From BRH-c32 sp041674625 (lineage in GTDB: Bacteria > Bacteroidota > Ignavibacteria > Ignavibacteriales > Melioribacteraceae), in NCBI GenBank assembly GCA_041674625.1, contig JBAYVI010000004.1:1-64000 (forward strand): DNA of 64,000 nucleotides, in the 5' to 3' direction. The position numbers and the translations under genes were made by a program. The notes beneath the pieces were generated by a model. That model was not told the origin of the DNA and made no database searches. It was given only the letters and a program-made list of their open reading frames with translations. This document shows, in pieces, positions 1 to 6,583 of the stretch (within the stretch, counting starts at the first letter, position 1; every line of letters starts with the position of its first letter).

Positions 1-516
1 GGCTGCCTAACTGGCTGCCTAACTGGCTGCCTAACTGGCTGCCTAACTGGCTGCCTAACTGGCTGCGTAACTGGCTGTCTAACTGGCTGTCTAACTGGCT
101 GCGTAACTGGCTGTCTAACTGGCTGTCTAACTGGCTGTCTAACTGGCTGCCTAACTGGCTGTCTAACTGGCTGCCTAACTGGCTGCGTAACTGGCTGCCT
201 AACTGGCTGTCTAACTGGCTGCCTAACTGGCTGCCTAACTGGCTGTATAACTGGCTGTCTAACTGGCTGTATAACTGGCTGTCTAACTGGCTGTCTAACT
301 GGCTGCGTAACTGGCTGTATAACTGGCTGTCTAACTGGCTGCGTAACTGGCTGTCTAACTGGCTGTCTAACTGGCTGTCTAACTGGCTGTCTAACTGGCT
401 GTCTAACTGGCTGCCTAACTGGCTGTATAACTGGCTGCCTAACTGGCTGCCTAACTGGCTGTCTAACTGGCTGCCTAACTGGCTGTATAACTGGCTGCCT
501 AACTGGCTGTATAACT
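1..516 (-). repeat. 43 tandem copies of a 12-bp coding minisatellite
   Basis: On the plus strand the unit is GGCTGnnTAACT, with no indels across 43 full copies and a final degenerate copy at 517-528. Only two adjacent bases vary, and only as CC (15), CG (5), TC (17) or TA (6). On the coding strand the unit is CAG TTA nnC AGC, giving Q-L-x-S with x = G, R, D or Y. The array continues past the left edge. Confidence 0.98.
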
Positions 517-838
517 GGCTGTCATTTTGATCTTTAATTTCTATTCCATTTTTTAAGCAATAAATAGCATAGATGATAGGTAAAAAAACCTTATCATTAG
601 ATTTTATATAATTAAAAAATAATTGAGATTCAAATGGATTTTCAGCAACTAATACAACTGGATTTTTAAAACCTGCTGTTTTATAATTCCAATGAATTAA
701 ATCTTCTGCTTTTTCTTTTTTGAAATTTTCATACCTTTTTCCATCATAAATTCCTTCTGTATATTTTTTAATATACTCTGGTATTTTAGCTTGAATTTCT
801 GGGGTAAAGTCTTTTAAAGTTTTAAGTTGTTTTTCCAT
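1..838 (-). CDS. DUF6745-like protein with QLxS tetrapeptide array, truncated by window edge
   Basis: The frame opens at the ATG at 838 and stays open to base 1, so the C-terminus lies outside the window. Residues 1 to about 104 form a globular N-terminal domain (starts MEKQLKTLKDFTPEIQAKIP). From memory this resembles the start of DUF6745 proteins, which also lead into repeats of the QLxSQL or DQVxDQV type; I could not search. The rest, about 172 residues, is a pure tetrapeptide array S-Q-L-x where x is only Gly, Asp, Tyr or Arg. Function is unknown. A bipartite promoter-like motif sits 20 bp upstream on the same strand. Confidence 0.8.
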   Translation of the reverse strand, partial: MEKQLKTLKDFTPEIQAKIPEYIKKYTEGIYDGKRYENFKKEKAEDLIHWNYKTAGFKNPVVLVAENPFESQLFFNYIKSNDKVFLPIIYAIYCLKNGIEIKDQNDSQLYSQLGSQLYSQLGSQLDSQLGSQLGSQLYSQLGSQLDSQLDSQLDSQLDSQLDSQLRSQLDSQLYSQLRSQLDSQLDSQLYSQLDSQLYSQLGSQLGSQLDSQLGSQLRSQLGSQLDSQLGSQLDSQLDSQLDSQLRSQLDSQLDSQLRSQLGSQLGSQLGSQLGSQLGS

Positions 839-857
839 ACTGATTAGTTATTTGATA

Positions 858-886
858 GTTAAACGTAATAAATAGTAAAAGGTTGC
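858..886 (-). promoter_or_regulatory. bipartite phage promoter-like motif, minus strand
   Basis: Read on the minus strand this has GCAACCTTTTA and, with its C at position 22, CGTTTAA. It is one of six copies with fixed half-site spacing and lies just upstream of the DUF6745-like gene. Promoter function is inferred from placement. Confidence 0.55.
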
Positions 887-1155
887 AAAAAACAGAAAAT
901 CCCCGAATTAACGAGGACTATCTGCTTCTATAACCAGTAGAACAAACCGCTTAACCCATTAAGAAAGTGGTTTTATGCCTACGAAGATAGAAAATGTATA
1001 TGAGAATAAGTAATTTTATATCTATTTTAACAAATTAAGTGGTGAAAAGTAATGAAATATAACTACCGACGCTGGCGAGTCAAGTGATAAAATTTGTATC
1101 CTCCGGCGGCTTAGTGAATATTTAACAAGTGAATATTCTGTATTCTTACTCTAAT

Positions 1156-1184
1156 GCAACCTTTGTAATGATTAGACGTATAAA
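1156..1184 (+). promoter_or_regulatory. bipartite phage promoter-like motif
   Basis: GCAACCTTTG followed by CGTATAAA, with CGT at motif positions 22-24 as in the other five copies. It lies 41 bp upstream of the ATG at 1225. Confidence 0.55.
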
Positions 1185-1224
1185 AACTCAAACACAAATT
1201 ATTAACTAATAAAAACCATATAAA

Positions 1225-1656
1225 ATGAATGAAATAATTGAATCAAATAAACTAATAGCTGAGTTTATGGGAGTTAAGGTTAATTGGGTTTCAAGTAACT
1301 ATTTTGACACTGATGGTGATTGGAATATAGAATTAGACTTTCTGCCGGAAATCATGCAAGAGTCAGAATTAAATAGATTAGCTACTTGCGACAATCCAAT
1401 GGACAACTTAAACTTTCACGATAGATGGGATTGGTTGGTTCCGGTAATAAATAAAATAATAGAAATAGATATAACTCCCGCTCCTAATTGGACCGGATAT
1501 AGGGTTGAGATAATCCCGCGCGGATATGTGTCTATTTCAGGGTTTCCTATGGATAAAATAGTTACAAACATTTCAAAAGAAGGGTCGTTAATCACCGCTA
1601 CTTACAAAGCGGTGATTGAATTTATAAAGTATTACAACAGAAAGCACAATCCATGA
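1225..1656 (+). CDS. conserved phage protein of unknown function
   Basis: This is a 143-residue protein containing the run WDWLVPVINKI (about residues 69-79) and a C-terminal YKAVIEFIKYYN helix. I recognise this type from many Bacteroidota phages and prophages, where it is annotated only as hypothetical. It has no signal peptide or membrane segment. The stop is TGA. It follows a bipartite promoter-like motif and is the first plus-strand gene. Confidence 0.8.
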   Translation: MNEIIESNKLIAEFMGVKVNWVSSNYFDTDGDWNIELDFLPEIMQESELNRLATCDNPMDNLNFHDRWDWLVPVINKIIEIDITPAPNWTGYRVEIIPRGYVSISGFPMDKIVTNISKEGSLITATYKAVIEFIKYYNRKHNP

Positions 1657-1767
1657 ATATAGTAGACATAAAAAGCTAGTGGGAATCCGGCGGAGGGTAA
1701 ACAAAAGCAGGGAGCTTTAACCTCCAATTATACATTGATTATTTAACAATTAGAAACAATAAATAAA

Positions 1768-1932
1768 ATGGAAGAGTGGAGTAAATTCATAGAAATACTA
1801 GAAGCTAGTGTTAAAAAGAACGGTAAATATTACCCTATAACACTAGGACACTTACTAGCGATAGCTAAAATAGTTGACGAACAATCCGGCAATGATAATT
1901 GGCCTGAGGCAGACGTTGGGGATATGTTTTAA
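1768..1932 (+). CDS. small hypothetical protein (54 aa)
   Basis: It runs from the ATG at 1768, preceded by an A-rich leader typical of Bacteroidota starts, to a TAA. The product is acidic and soluble (starts MEEWSKFIEILEAS, ends EADVGDMF) with no recognised domain. The short frame has normal codon use and is followed at once by a promoter-like site. Confidence 0.55.
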   Translation: MEEWSKFIEILEASVKKNGKYYPITLGHLLAIAKIVDEQSGNDNWPEADVGDMF

Positions 1933-1954
1933 ATGTTAAATTTTCATTCATCTA

Positions 1955-1984
1955 TTGACAAATGATATTTTGTATGTATATTTG
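1955..1984 (+). promoter_or_regulatory. Bacteroidota-type host promoter
   Basis: TTG at 1955-1957 and TATATTTG at 1977-1984 are separated by 19 bp. This matches the known Bacteroidota primary sigma consensus (TTG at -33, TAnnTTTG at -7). Transcription would start at about 1990, at the edge of the pseudoknot RNA. Confidence 0.7.
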
Positions 1985-1989
1985 CATCA

Positions 1990-2091
1990 CATCCCGGAAA
2001 GATGTACATTTGACATAAGTTTTCTGTTCTTCCAAATATAAAACTAAATCCTCAACACGCGTCTTTCCGGGCAAAAAAGTTGGGGATTTTT
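1990..2091 (+). ncRNA. predicted pseudoknotted small RNA
   Basis: About 100 nt with no ORF lie between a consensus host promoter and an intrinsic terminator. Two 10-bp helices interleave. Stem 1 is 1993-2002 with 2062-2071 (CCCGGAAAGA / TCTTTCCGGG, all Watson-Crick). Stem 2 is 2047-2056 with 2079-2088 (one G-U pair). Strand order S1, S2, S1', S2' is an H-type pseudoknot, with loops of 44, 5 and 7 nt, the last being CAAAAAA. I do not recognise the family. The A-rich third loop recalls riboswitch pseudoknots, but there is no gene immediately after the terminator. Confidence 0.6.
2047..2091 (+). terminator. intrinsic terminator of the pseudoknot RNA
   Basis: AATCCTCAAC pairs with GTTGGGGATT, and a run of five T follows. 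Its loop holds the 3' strand of the first pseudoknot helix. Confidence 0.7.
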
Positions 2092-2102
2092 CCTTTCTAT
2101 CC

Positions 2103-2164
2103 ATTTCCTTTCAAAATTGAGATGAAATAATAAAAGCGAATTTCCTTACAGAATTGAAATGAAA
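2103..2164 (+). repeat. paired 21-bp dyad element, direct orientation
   Basis: Two copies of the element (consensus ATTTCCTTACAgAATTGAAA plus T) begin at 2103 and 2140, 37 bp apart in the same orientation. The same pair arrangement recurs at about 11333, 13460, 17241, 24561 and 48895. The pair may be an operator or a structured RNA element; no gene starts directly after it. Confidence 0.65.
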
Positions 2165-2552
2165 ACTATAAACCGGGAGCAATAAGTAGCCACAGCGGAA
2201 TTAGTTTGTACTTTAAGAGATTACTGGCGTTCGAGTCTCGTCGATGGTGTCAAGGAAAGAGTCGATTACAGGGCGTCCGATAAGCGGATTAAAAGTGGTT
2301 TCCAAGATTAAAAGGGCTTATAGTCTTTTAATTGTTGTGTAAGGTATGCAGCTCAAGTGGTCAAGCAGAACTTTATTACATCGATAACCCTCTAAAAGGC
2401 GCTGAAATACAGGCTTTTTAGTAGGGCTTTCTGTGTCCGTTGCTCAGGTGTCAGTCTTAGTAGTAAGCAGTAAGTGTTAAGGCTGCCGGTTCAGGGGTAA
2501 GGGTTGCAGGGGGTGGTCGGTGGTGCTATGTTTAATTTTAAAAATATATATT
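2165..2552. other. gene-free, structured-looking stretch
   Basis: I find no ORF with a credible start. The stretch holds tRNA-like fragments, such as a D-arm-like segment near 2350-2371 and a GTTCGAGTC T-loop-like segment near 2229, but I cannot fold a complete cloverleaf. It could be a decayed tRNA region or an unknown structured RNA. Confidence 0.35.
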
Positions 2553-2987
2553 ATGGGTCCAACTAAAGAACAACAAAGAGAAAAAATAAGAATGGCTGAA
2601 TTGGCTGCTAAACAATTAGAAAAAGATTATCAAAAATCTTTGAGGGAAGAATCTATTAGAAATTTTAACGATAACCCAGACTTTGCTAAAATAGACGCTT
2701 TAAGTTTTTTTGGAATTTCAGGAATATATTTCTTGTATAAGAACAATCAATTGGTTTATATTGGAGAAAGTAGATGTATTATTTCTAGAGTTTCGCGTCA
2801 TTATGAAGAAAATACAAAGCAATTTGATAAATTCACTTTTTCTGTATTTACCGGAACTTCTGATGCCAGAAAACGCAAGGAAAAAGCTTTAATAAGAAGA
2901 TTTAAGCCTAAATATAATAATACTCACAATCCAAATATAGATCGTAGAAAAAAAGTGAAATTAATATTTGGCGCATCTAGGTGTTAA
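2553..2987 (+). CDS. GIY-YIG endonuclease
   Basis: A 144-residue protein with a GIY-YIG nuclease core: G57-I58-Y59 and, after the hairpin, Y69-I70-G71, then a basic stretch, Glu at about 110 and Asn at about 122 (FKPKYN). These are the family's catalytic landmarks. Residues 1-45 are a charged helical extension. I chose the ATG at 2553 over an upstream in-frame GTG at 2520, which would add a hydrophobic, poorly coding segment. It stands alone between RNA-rich regions and may be a free-standing homing-type nuclease. Confidence 0.85.
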   Translation: MGPTKEQQREKIRMAELAAKQLEKDYQKSLREESIRNFNDNPDFAKIDALSFFGISGIYFLYKNNQLVYIGESRCIISRVSRHYEENTKQFDKFTFSVFTGTSDARKRKEKALIRRFKPKYNNTHNPNIDRRKKVKLIFGASRC

Positions 2988-2991
2988 AAAT

Positions 2992-3020
2992 GTAACCTTT
3001 TATAATTTACCACGTAAAAG
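2992..3020 (+). promoter_or_regulatory. bipartite phage promoter-like motif
   Basis: GTAACCTTTTATAATTTA followed by CGTAAAA at the fixed spacing. It begins five bases after the nuclease stop and points into the tRNA-like RNA region, which suggests that region is transcribed as its own unit. Confidence 0.5.
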
Positions 3021-3133
3021 ATAATAGATTTAAGAATAGAGATACTACCTTTTCACTAGACATGAGTTATAAGTTAACAAGGGGGTGGTTTGGCTTAAAA
3101 GCTGTTCAATTCAGTGAAGTTCTTAGATTTACG

Positions 3134-3227
3134 CACCATCTGACCTAGAGGGAGGAAAACCTTAGGCTTAGAAATAAGGTCGATGTAAGTGGGTTCGAAT
3201 CCCGCCGATACAGATGGTGTTTTTTTT
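3134..3227 (+). ncRNA. tRNA-like hairpin RNA ending in a terminator
   Basis: A 9-bp outer stem (CACCATCTG at 3134-3142 with CAGATGGTG at 3211-3219) closes directly onto eight T. Inside are a small stem with a GAAA tetraloop (CTTA / TAAG) and a canonical T-arm-like hairpin (GTGGG TTCGAAT CCCGC). It imitates a tRNA without a seven-base anticodon loop. I read it as a structured RNA or terminator built on a tRNA relic; identity is uncertain. Confidence 0.45.
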
Positions 3228-3248
3228 GAAATATTAAATTAATTATAT

Positions 3249-3346
3249 GGGCAGTTGTAGGTAATAGTAACCCGGAAGATATTATAGAAATAATGTACAA
3301 TAAAGCTATACAAGTTCCGTTGCGAGTTCGAGTCTCGTACTGTCCA
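3249..3346 (+). ncRNA. tRNA-like RNA with enlarged central region
   Basis: The 5' GGGCAGT and 3' ACTGTCC pair as a 7-bp acceptor-like stem (one G-U), and the 3' side carries a T-arm-like hairpin with loop TTCGAGT. The 98-nt span exceeds a normal 73-76. The middle is AT-rich, with a hairpin (ATTAT AGAA ATAAT) where an anticodon arm would be. I cannot assign an anticodon. It could be a degenerate or interrupted tRNA. Confidence 0.4.
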
Positions 3347-3423
3347 CGAATCTGTTAGAGTCAGATCGCTAGTCGAGCGCCATGATGGCGGCAGGGGCAT
3401 AAAACACCCTTCAGGGCAGACTA

Positions 3424-3477
3424 AAACACCTGTTTCAAGAACGGGCAGGACCTTGTGGTCGGATTCAGGTGTTTTTT
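3424..3477 (+). terminator. intrinsic terminator
   Basis: AAACACCTG (3424-3432) pairs with CAGGTGTTT (3466-3474), ending in six T, with an inner GGACC / GGTC hairpin. It follows the tRNA-like RNA at 3249-3346. Confidence 0.6.
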
Positions 3478-3485
3478 GAAATATT

Positions 3486-3635
3486 GTTGGAGTGGCGGAA
3501 TGGTAGACGCATTGTTACAGAGCTTTCTCAAAAGCTAAATAAGCATTTGGCTCTGGGTGAATAGGGTAGGCGAAATATAATACCTGAGAAATATTATATA
3601 CTAGTCGTGCAGGTTCGAATCCTGCCTCCAACACA
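3486..3635 (+). tRNA. tRNA-Leu-like gene with about 65 nt of extra sequence
   Basis: The 5' end has GTTGGAG and a leucine-type D arm (GGCGGAATGGTAGACGC). The 3' end has a T arm (GCAGG TTCGAAT CCTGC), CTCCAAC and ACA. Between the arms are 98 nt where about 31 are expected, including hairpins CAGAGC / GCTCTG and an AT-rich stem near 3573-3600. I cannot place an anticodon with confidence. The insertion is too short for an ordinary group I intron. The gene may be non-functional or processed unusually. Confidence 0.5.
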
Positions 3636-3652
3636 ATCAATACTTAAAAACA

Positions 3653-3823
3653 ATGAATGAACCAGAAAAGAAAATGCTTAAATCTTTAAATGACTTTATG
3701 AAAGATTATGGCATAGAATCAATTTCATTTGGTAAATCACATAGTCTAAAAAAGACTCGCGGTAAAAAAGCAAAACCAATTAATAAATCAACCAATGACA
3801 AAGAAAATAGTAGTAGTAAGTAG
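3653..3823 (+). CDS. small basic hypothetical protein (56 aa)
   Basis: ATG at 3653 is 18 bp after the tRNA-like gene. The product has an acidic helical start and a Lys/Arg-rich tail (KKTRGKKAKP). It overlaps the next gene by 29 bp in another frame. The stop is TAG, followed immediately by TGA, so read-through would add one residue. Confidence 0.5.
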   Translation: MNEPEKKMLKSLNDFMKDYGIESISFGKSHSLKKTRGKKAKPINKSTNDKENSSSK

Positions 3824-4157
3824 TGAAAGGGGGAAGCAATGTGATTTGTTTCCATGGTCGAGCGTTCATGATGGAGAATTTGATGAGAAGGGATTTAGAA
3901 TTGCAGGTAAAAGCAATTGGATTCCACCTACATTTACATTAGTGGATTACGCAGGGGATACTAAGAAGTGTCCATATTGTAAATTGGATTTTGCCGCCGA
4001 TGCTCCTTTTGTAGTGGCAAGCCAGAAAGGGGATGAAGATATGTGTATTAGATGCCATGAGAGAAGATATGTAGTTGGTAGGGACGAATACAAAGATGCG
4101 GTGAGGGCTGAACTGATTGCAGAACTAGGCATTAAACATAATATTAATCTAAAATAA
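3795..4157 (+). CDS. zinc-ribbon-like hypothetical protein
   Basis: A 120-residue protein with one Cys-rich knuckle pair: CPYC at about 59-62 and CIRCH at about 83-87, spaced as in small zinc ribbons. The rest has no match I know. The C-terminal 30 residues look helical and charged. It sits four bases upstream of the winged-helix-like gene, so the two are probably co-expressed. Confidence 0.6.
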   Translation: MTKKIVVVSSERGKQCDLFPWSSVHDGEFDEKGFRIAGKSNWIPPTFTLVDYAGDTKKCPYCKLDFAADAPFVVASQKGDEDMCIRCHERRYVVGRDEYKDAVRAELIAELGIKHNINLK

Positions 4158-4160
4158 CGA

Positions 4161-4511
4161 ATGAGTGAAAATAAGCCTGTAATTCGAGGGATAACTATAA
4201 ACGGTCCCTTACTATTAAAAAAGATAGAAGTGTTATCTAAACTTTATTGTGGTGATTTGGCGGTATCAGAATTAAACACTCTGGCCGCCATTATTACTTA
4301 TTCCAATAACAATTCTTTATTTATCTCTCCTATTATTTCCCGCCAGCTTCAGAAATCATTTAACATTACACCCAGTGCTTTTAGTACATCTTTATTCAGA
4401 TTATCTCAAAAAGGATTAATAAAAAAGGATTCAAAGACCGTTACCTTGAATCCTATATTTACCGGTGTGATGGAAATGGATAGACTGCTTGTGAGCTTTG
4501 TGGAGGATTAA
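4161..4511 (+). CDS. winged-helix-like DNA-binding protein
   Basis: A 116-residue protein. Residues 35-100 read as a winged helix: LNTLAAIITYSN, then SFNITPSAFSTSLFRLSQKGLI as a recognition-helix region, then a short beta wing. This resembles small Bacteroidota phage proteins with an early helix-turn-helix fold. It is the last gene of the left plus-strand block; its end overlaps the convergent minus-strand gene at 4508 by four bases. Confidence 0.5.
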   Translation: MSENKPVIRGITINGPLLLKKIEVLSKLYCGDLAVSELNTLAAIITYSNNNSLFISPIISRQLQKSFNITPSAFSTSLFRLSQKGLIKKDSKTVTLNPIFTGVMEMDRLLVSFVED

Positions 4512-4837
4512 TCTCCAGTGGAGTCTATTTGCCTTGAAAACTCTTTGATCTTATCGTTTTCGGCGGAAATCTTAACCACTTCTTTAAATTCAAATTCATA
4601 AAGAATATCATTCCACACTTTAAGATTTTCTGTATGCCAGATGAAGAATAGTGTGTTTACCTCCTGTTTATTCCAGTATTTCTCAAATTCAGTTAGGCGG
4701 TTAATAGCAGCTCTTAGTGGAACTACTGTCTTTGAATGAGAGAATATATCGGCCGGTATCTGAAAGCGGGTATTCTGCTCGTTATAGGCTTCAAGAATGT
4801 GGATTAATTCGGACAGGGTTTGTGGCTCTTTTTTCAT
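4508..4837 (-). CDS. hypothetical protein (109 aa)
   Basis: Soluble, mostly helical and charged, with no recognised domain. It is the last gene of the long minus-strand block. Its ATG overlaps the upstream stop as ATGA (4834-4837), indicating translational coupling. Confidence 0.65.
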   Translation of the reverse strand: MKKEPQTLSELIHILEAYNEQNTRFQIPADIFSHSKTVVPLRAAINRLTEFEKYWNKQEVNTLFFIWHTENLKVWNDILYEFEFKEVVKISAENDKIKEFSRQIDSTGD

Positions 4838-5016
4838 TTTAAATCAATATAAACGTAAGTTATAATTGAAAATATTAAGGCTAAATAAGAGCCGTTTCCA
4901 AATATATGGAGTTCGTTTTTTTCTTGTACGGCTTGTATTAAGTCAATTGATGTAAATATTATTGCACTGAAAGTGAAGAACAGTAAAATAAATATAATTA
5001 TTTTATATTTTCTCAT
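4834..5016 (-). CDS. small membrane protein, two transmembrane segments
   Basis: Sixty residues with hydrophobic helices at about 5-25 and 40-58 and a short polar loop between. It overlaps the next gene by ATGA and its own start overlaps the upstream stop by four bases. It has no family match; its role in the infected-cell inner membrane is unknown. Confidence 0.6.
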   Translation of the reverse strand: MRKYKIIIFILLFFTFSAIIFTSIDLIQAVQEKNELHIFGNGSYLALIFSIITYVYIDLK

Positions 5017-5321
5017 TTTATAAAGGTTATTTGATTGTTGGTGATGGTTATTGTGAGTGGTAGGTTAAGGACGTCTAGGAAATCAGACCCTTCTTTTAAC
5101 CCTGCAATAGAGGCAATATTATTCATTGTAATGATTAATTTATCATTTATAGGGAAATACACTGGAAGAGAACCAAAGTTACCTGAGAATGTAAATTTAG
5201 CCATATTAACACCGTTTAATAAAGCATCAGATATTGATATTATTTGTGCCGTGTAGTCCCCGTCTTGGATGTTTTTATTCACTATCCCGGCAGGAATCTT
5301 TTTCTTTCTAATTGTTAACAT
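5013..5321 (-). CDS. hypothetical beta-rich protein (102 aa)
   Basis: It begins with a basic segment (MLTIRKKKIPAGI) and continues as alternating beta-type residues (DGDYTAQIISISDA, KFTFSG, PVYFPIND), ending in a helix and two strands. The pattern recalls small OB-fold or DUF669-like phage proteins that shape single-stranded DNA metabolism, but I see no decisive motif. Confidence 0.6.
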   Translation of the reverse strand: MLTIRKKKIPAGIVNKNIQDGDYTAQIISISDALLNGVNMAKFTFSGNFGSLPVYFPINDKLIITMNNIASIAGLKEGSDFLDVLNLPLTITITNNQITFIK

Positions 5322-5569
5322 TCCACAACCTCCTCCACAAGCTCAGCTATTGATATTTCGGCAAGTACGTCGGAGAGGGGGCGGAAGTGACGTTTGTGAA
5401 AGTGTTGCGTGCCTCCTAATGAATTGTACTCATATCCAATTACATTAAAACTATCAGAATGAAGTCTACTTTGAACTACTCTTACAATTGAGTAATCTGG
5501 CGGGTATACAGAAAGATGTACGTTGTAAGCATCTTTTGGCGCACCAGTGTATTTAAATACCATTTCCAT
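5315..5569 (-). CDS. hypothetical protein (84 aa)
   Basis: Its C-terminus overlaps the following gene by seven bases. It is mixed alpha/beta with a His-rich stretch (HFHKRHFRPLSD) and an acidic C-terminal helix (EISIAELVEEVVEC). No family was recognised. Confidence 0.6.
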   Translation of the reverse strand: MEMVFKYTGAPKDAYNVHLSVYPPDYSIVRVVQSRLHSDSFNVIGYEYNSLGGTQHFHKRHFRPLSDVLAEISIAELVEEVVEC

Positions 5570-5611
5570 ACTATTCTATTTTATTGAGTTATTAATTACT
5601 GGGGGTGGGGG

Positions 5612-5947
5612 TTAAAAATACATTACTCGTTTATACTTAGGCCTTGTTAACACAGAGTGATAAACATGGTGTTTGTAAGTTATTTTAATGTACGTGTCGT
5701 TTATTTTTAAAACTTCATAATCTTCACTATCCACTTTTACATAAAGTTCTTTCAAATAAACTTTATCCATTCCCCATTGACAAATTTCTGTAAGTACCCA
5801 CATAGCTACCTGAAAATCATCATTCACTTCCTTTAATAACGATTCTTTATCGGCAATATCTTCTACCCTTTTAATGTTTATTTTGCTGTAATTATTATCA
5901 ACAAAATCATGTATAAAATCGCAAATTATTTTTTCTGACTTTCTCAT
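5612..5947 (-). CDS. hypothetical protein (111 aa)
   Basis: The N-terminal half is charged and helical and the C-terminal half beta-rich. The start at 5947 would form an ATGA overlap with the upstream gene if that gene's terminal TAG were read through (see 5950-6147). No known domain. Confidence 0.6.
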   Translation of the reverse strand: MRKSEKIICDFIHDFVDNNYSKINIKRVEDIADKESLLKEVNDDFQVAMWVLTEICQWGMDKVYLKELYVKVDSEDYEVLKINDTYIKITYKHHVYHSVLTRPKYKRVMYF

Positions 5948-5949
5948 CT

Positions 5950-6147
5950 CTATTTCTTTTTAATATAATACGTACTATCCTTATTAATTCTTGCTGTAAT
6001 GCCATTGCACTTAGCTAGGGAGTCAATATACCTATCACGTTCATTACACGCATTCGATACGTGGTAAGCGCATTGATCTGACATTATAGCGAACGTTGCA
6101 GCTATACCGATTGCGGCACCTGCGCAGAGTAGGGCGAGGGATTTCAT
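5950..6147 (-). CDS. small membrane-anchored protein (65 aa)
   Basis: The start at 6147 is chosen because it forms an ATGA overlap with the upstream stop; an upstream in-frame ATG at 6174 is less likely. One transmembrane helix lies at about residues 3-22, followed by a Cys-containing polar tail. The annotated stop is TAG. Reading it as an amino acid adds two codons to a TGA at 5944-5946 that would overlap the next ATG as ATGA, the junction used by neighbouring genes. Confidence 0.6.
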   Translation of the reverse strand: MKSLALLCAGAAIGIAATFAIMSDQCAYHVSNACNERDRYIDSLAKCNGITARINKDSTYYIKKK

Positions 6148-6383
6148 TTTATTGTAAGGGTTAGAAAAACACATATTCCAGTACCCACAAGTAACCCTGC
6201 AACAAAACCAAACAATGTCATAGTCCAGTCCTTTGGCGGTTTTTTGCTCACTTCTTTTTTATAGAAGTCAACCTGCATATTGAGGGAAACAATTTCATTT
6301 CTATACTCTGTTAAATCAGAGTTTAGTTGTGAGTGCTTTTCGCTTAGCTTAAAGTACTCTACTTCGTAGTCTGGCTGGCTCAT
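6144..6383 (-). CDS. coiled-coil plus C-terminal transmembrane protein
   Basis: Residues 10-45 are a charged coiled-coil segment (KLSEKHSQLNSDLTEYRNEI) and about 53-77 a single hydrophobic helix near the C-terminus. This tail-anchor layout suggests a membrane-attached accessory protein. ATGA overlaps exist on both sides. Confidence 0.6.
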   Translation of the reverse strand: MSQPDYEVEYFKLSEKHSQLNSDLTEYRNEIVSLNMQVDFYKKEVSKKPPKDWTMTLFGFVAGLLVGTGICVFLTLTIK

Positions 6384-6583
6384 GGCTTTACTTTCTTTGA
6401 TAATCGGTTAAACGTTTTTTCGGATATTTTTACAAATCCTTTTAAATCTGGCGTGTCTATTGACCTTCTCTTTGAGTTATAAAAGTATATTGGTATTCCC
6501 GTGATGGCTATTTCCAAAAATTCCTGACTAAAAATTAACTCACCTGTATTTGAGTTCTTATAGTAAGTGTATTTGGTTATCAT
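6380..6583 (-). CDS. hypothetical protein (67 aa)
   Basis: Small basic protein with aromatic residues near the start (MITKYTYYKNSNTGELIFSQ). It overlaps both neighbours by ATGA. No domain recognised. Confidence 0.55.
   Translation of the reverse strand: MITKYTYYKNSNTGELIFSQEFLEIAITGIPIYFYNSKRRSIDTPDLKGFVKISEKTFNRLSKKVKP

Larger units (their letters stand above)
839..1224. other. divergent intergenic region
   Basis: There is no credible gene here. It carries two opposed copies of the bipartite motif (858-886 minus, 1156-1184 plus) feeding the flanking divergent genes. A short hairpin at about 902-918 (CCCCG / CGAGG arms) and an AATATT-rich stretch near 1120-1140 are also visible. No tRNA or ORF longer than 20 codons was found. 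Confidence 0.6.

Noticed and set aside
1..516. The left-edge repeat as a CRISPR array
   Set aside because: The unit is 12 bp with no spacers and keeps a protein reading frame, so it is a coding minisatellite.
1653..1767. A possible small frame MNIVDIKS then TAG, WESGGG then TAA, continuing TKAGSFNLQL
   Set aside because: It needs both a TAG and a TAA to be read through; the TAA argues against a real gene.
2340..2480. A tRNA starting near 2344 with a D-arm-like segment
   Set aside because: I could not find a matching acceptor 3' strand, T arm or anticodon arm.
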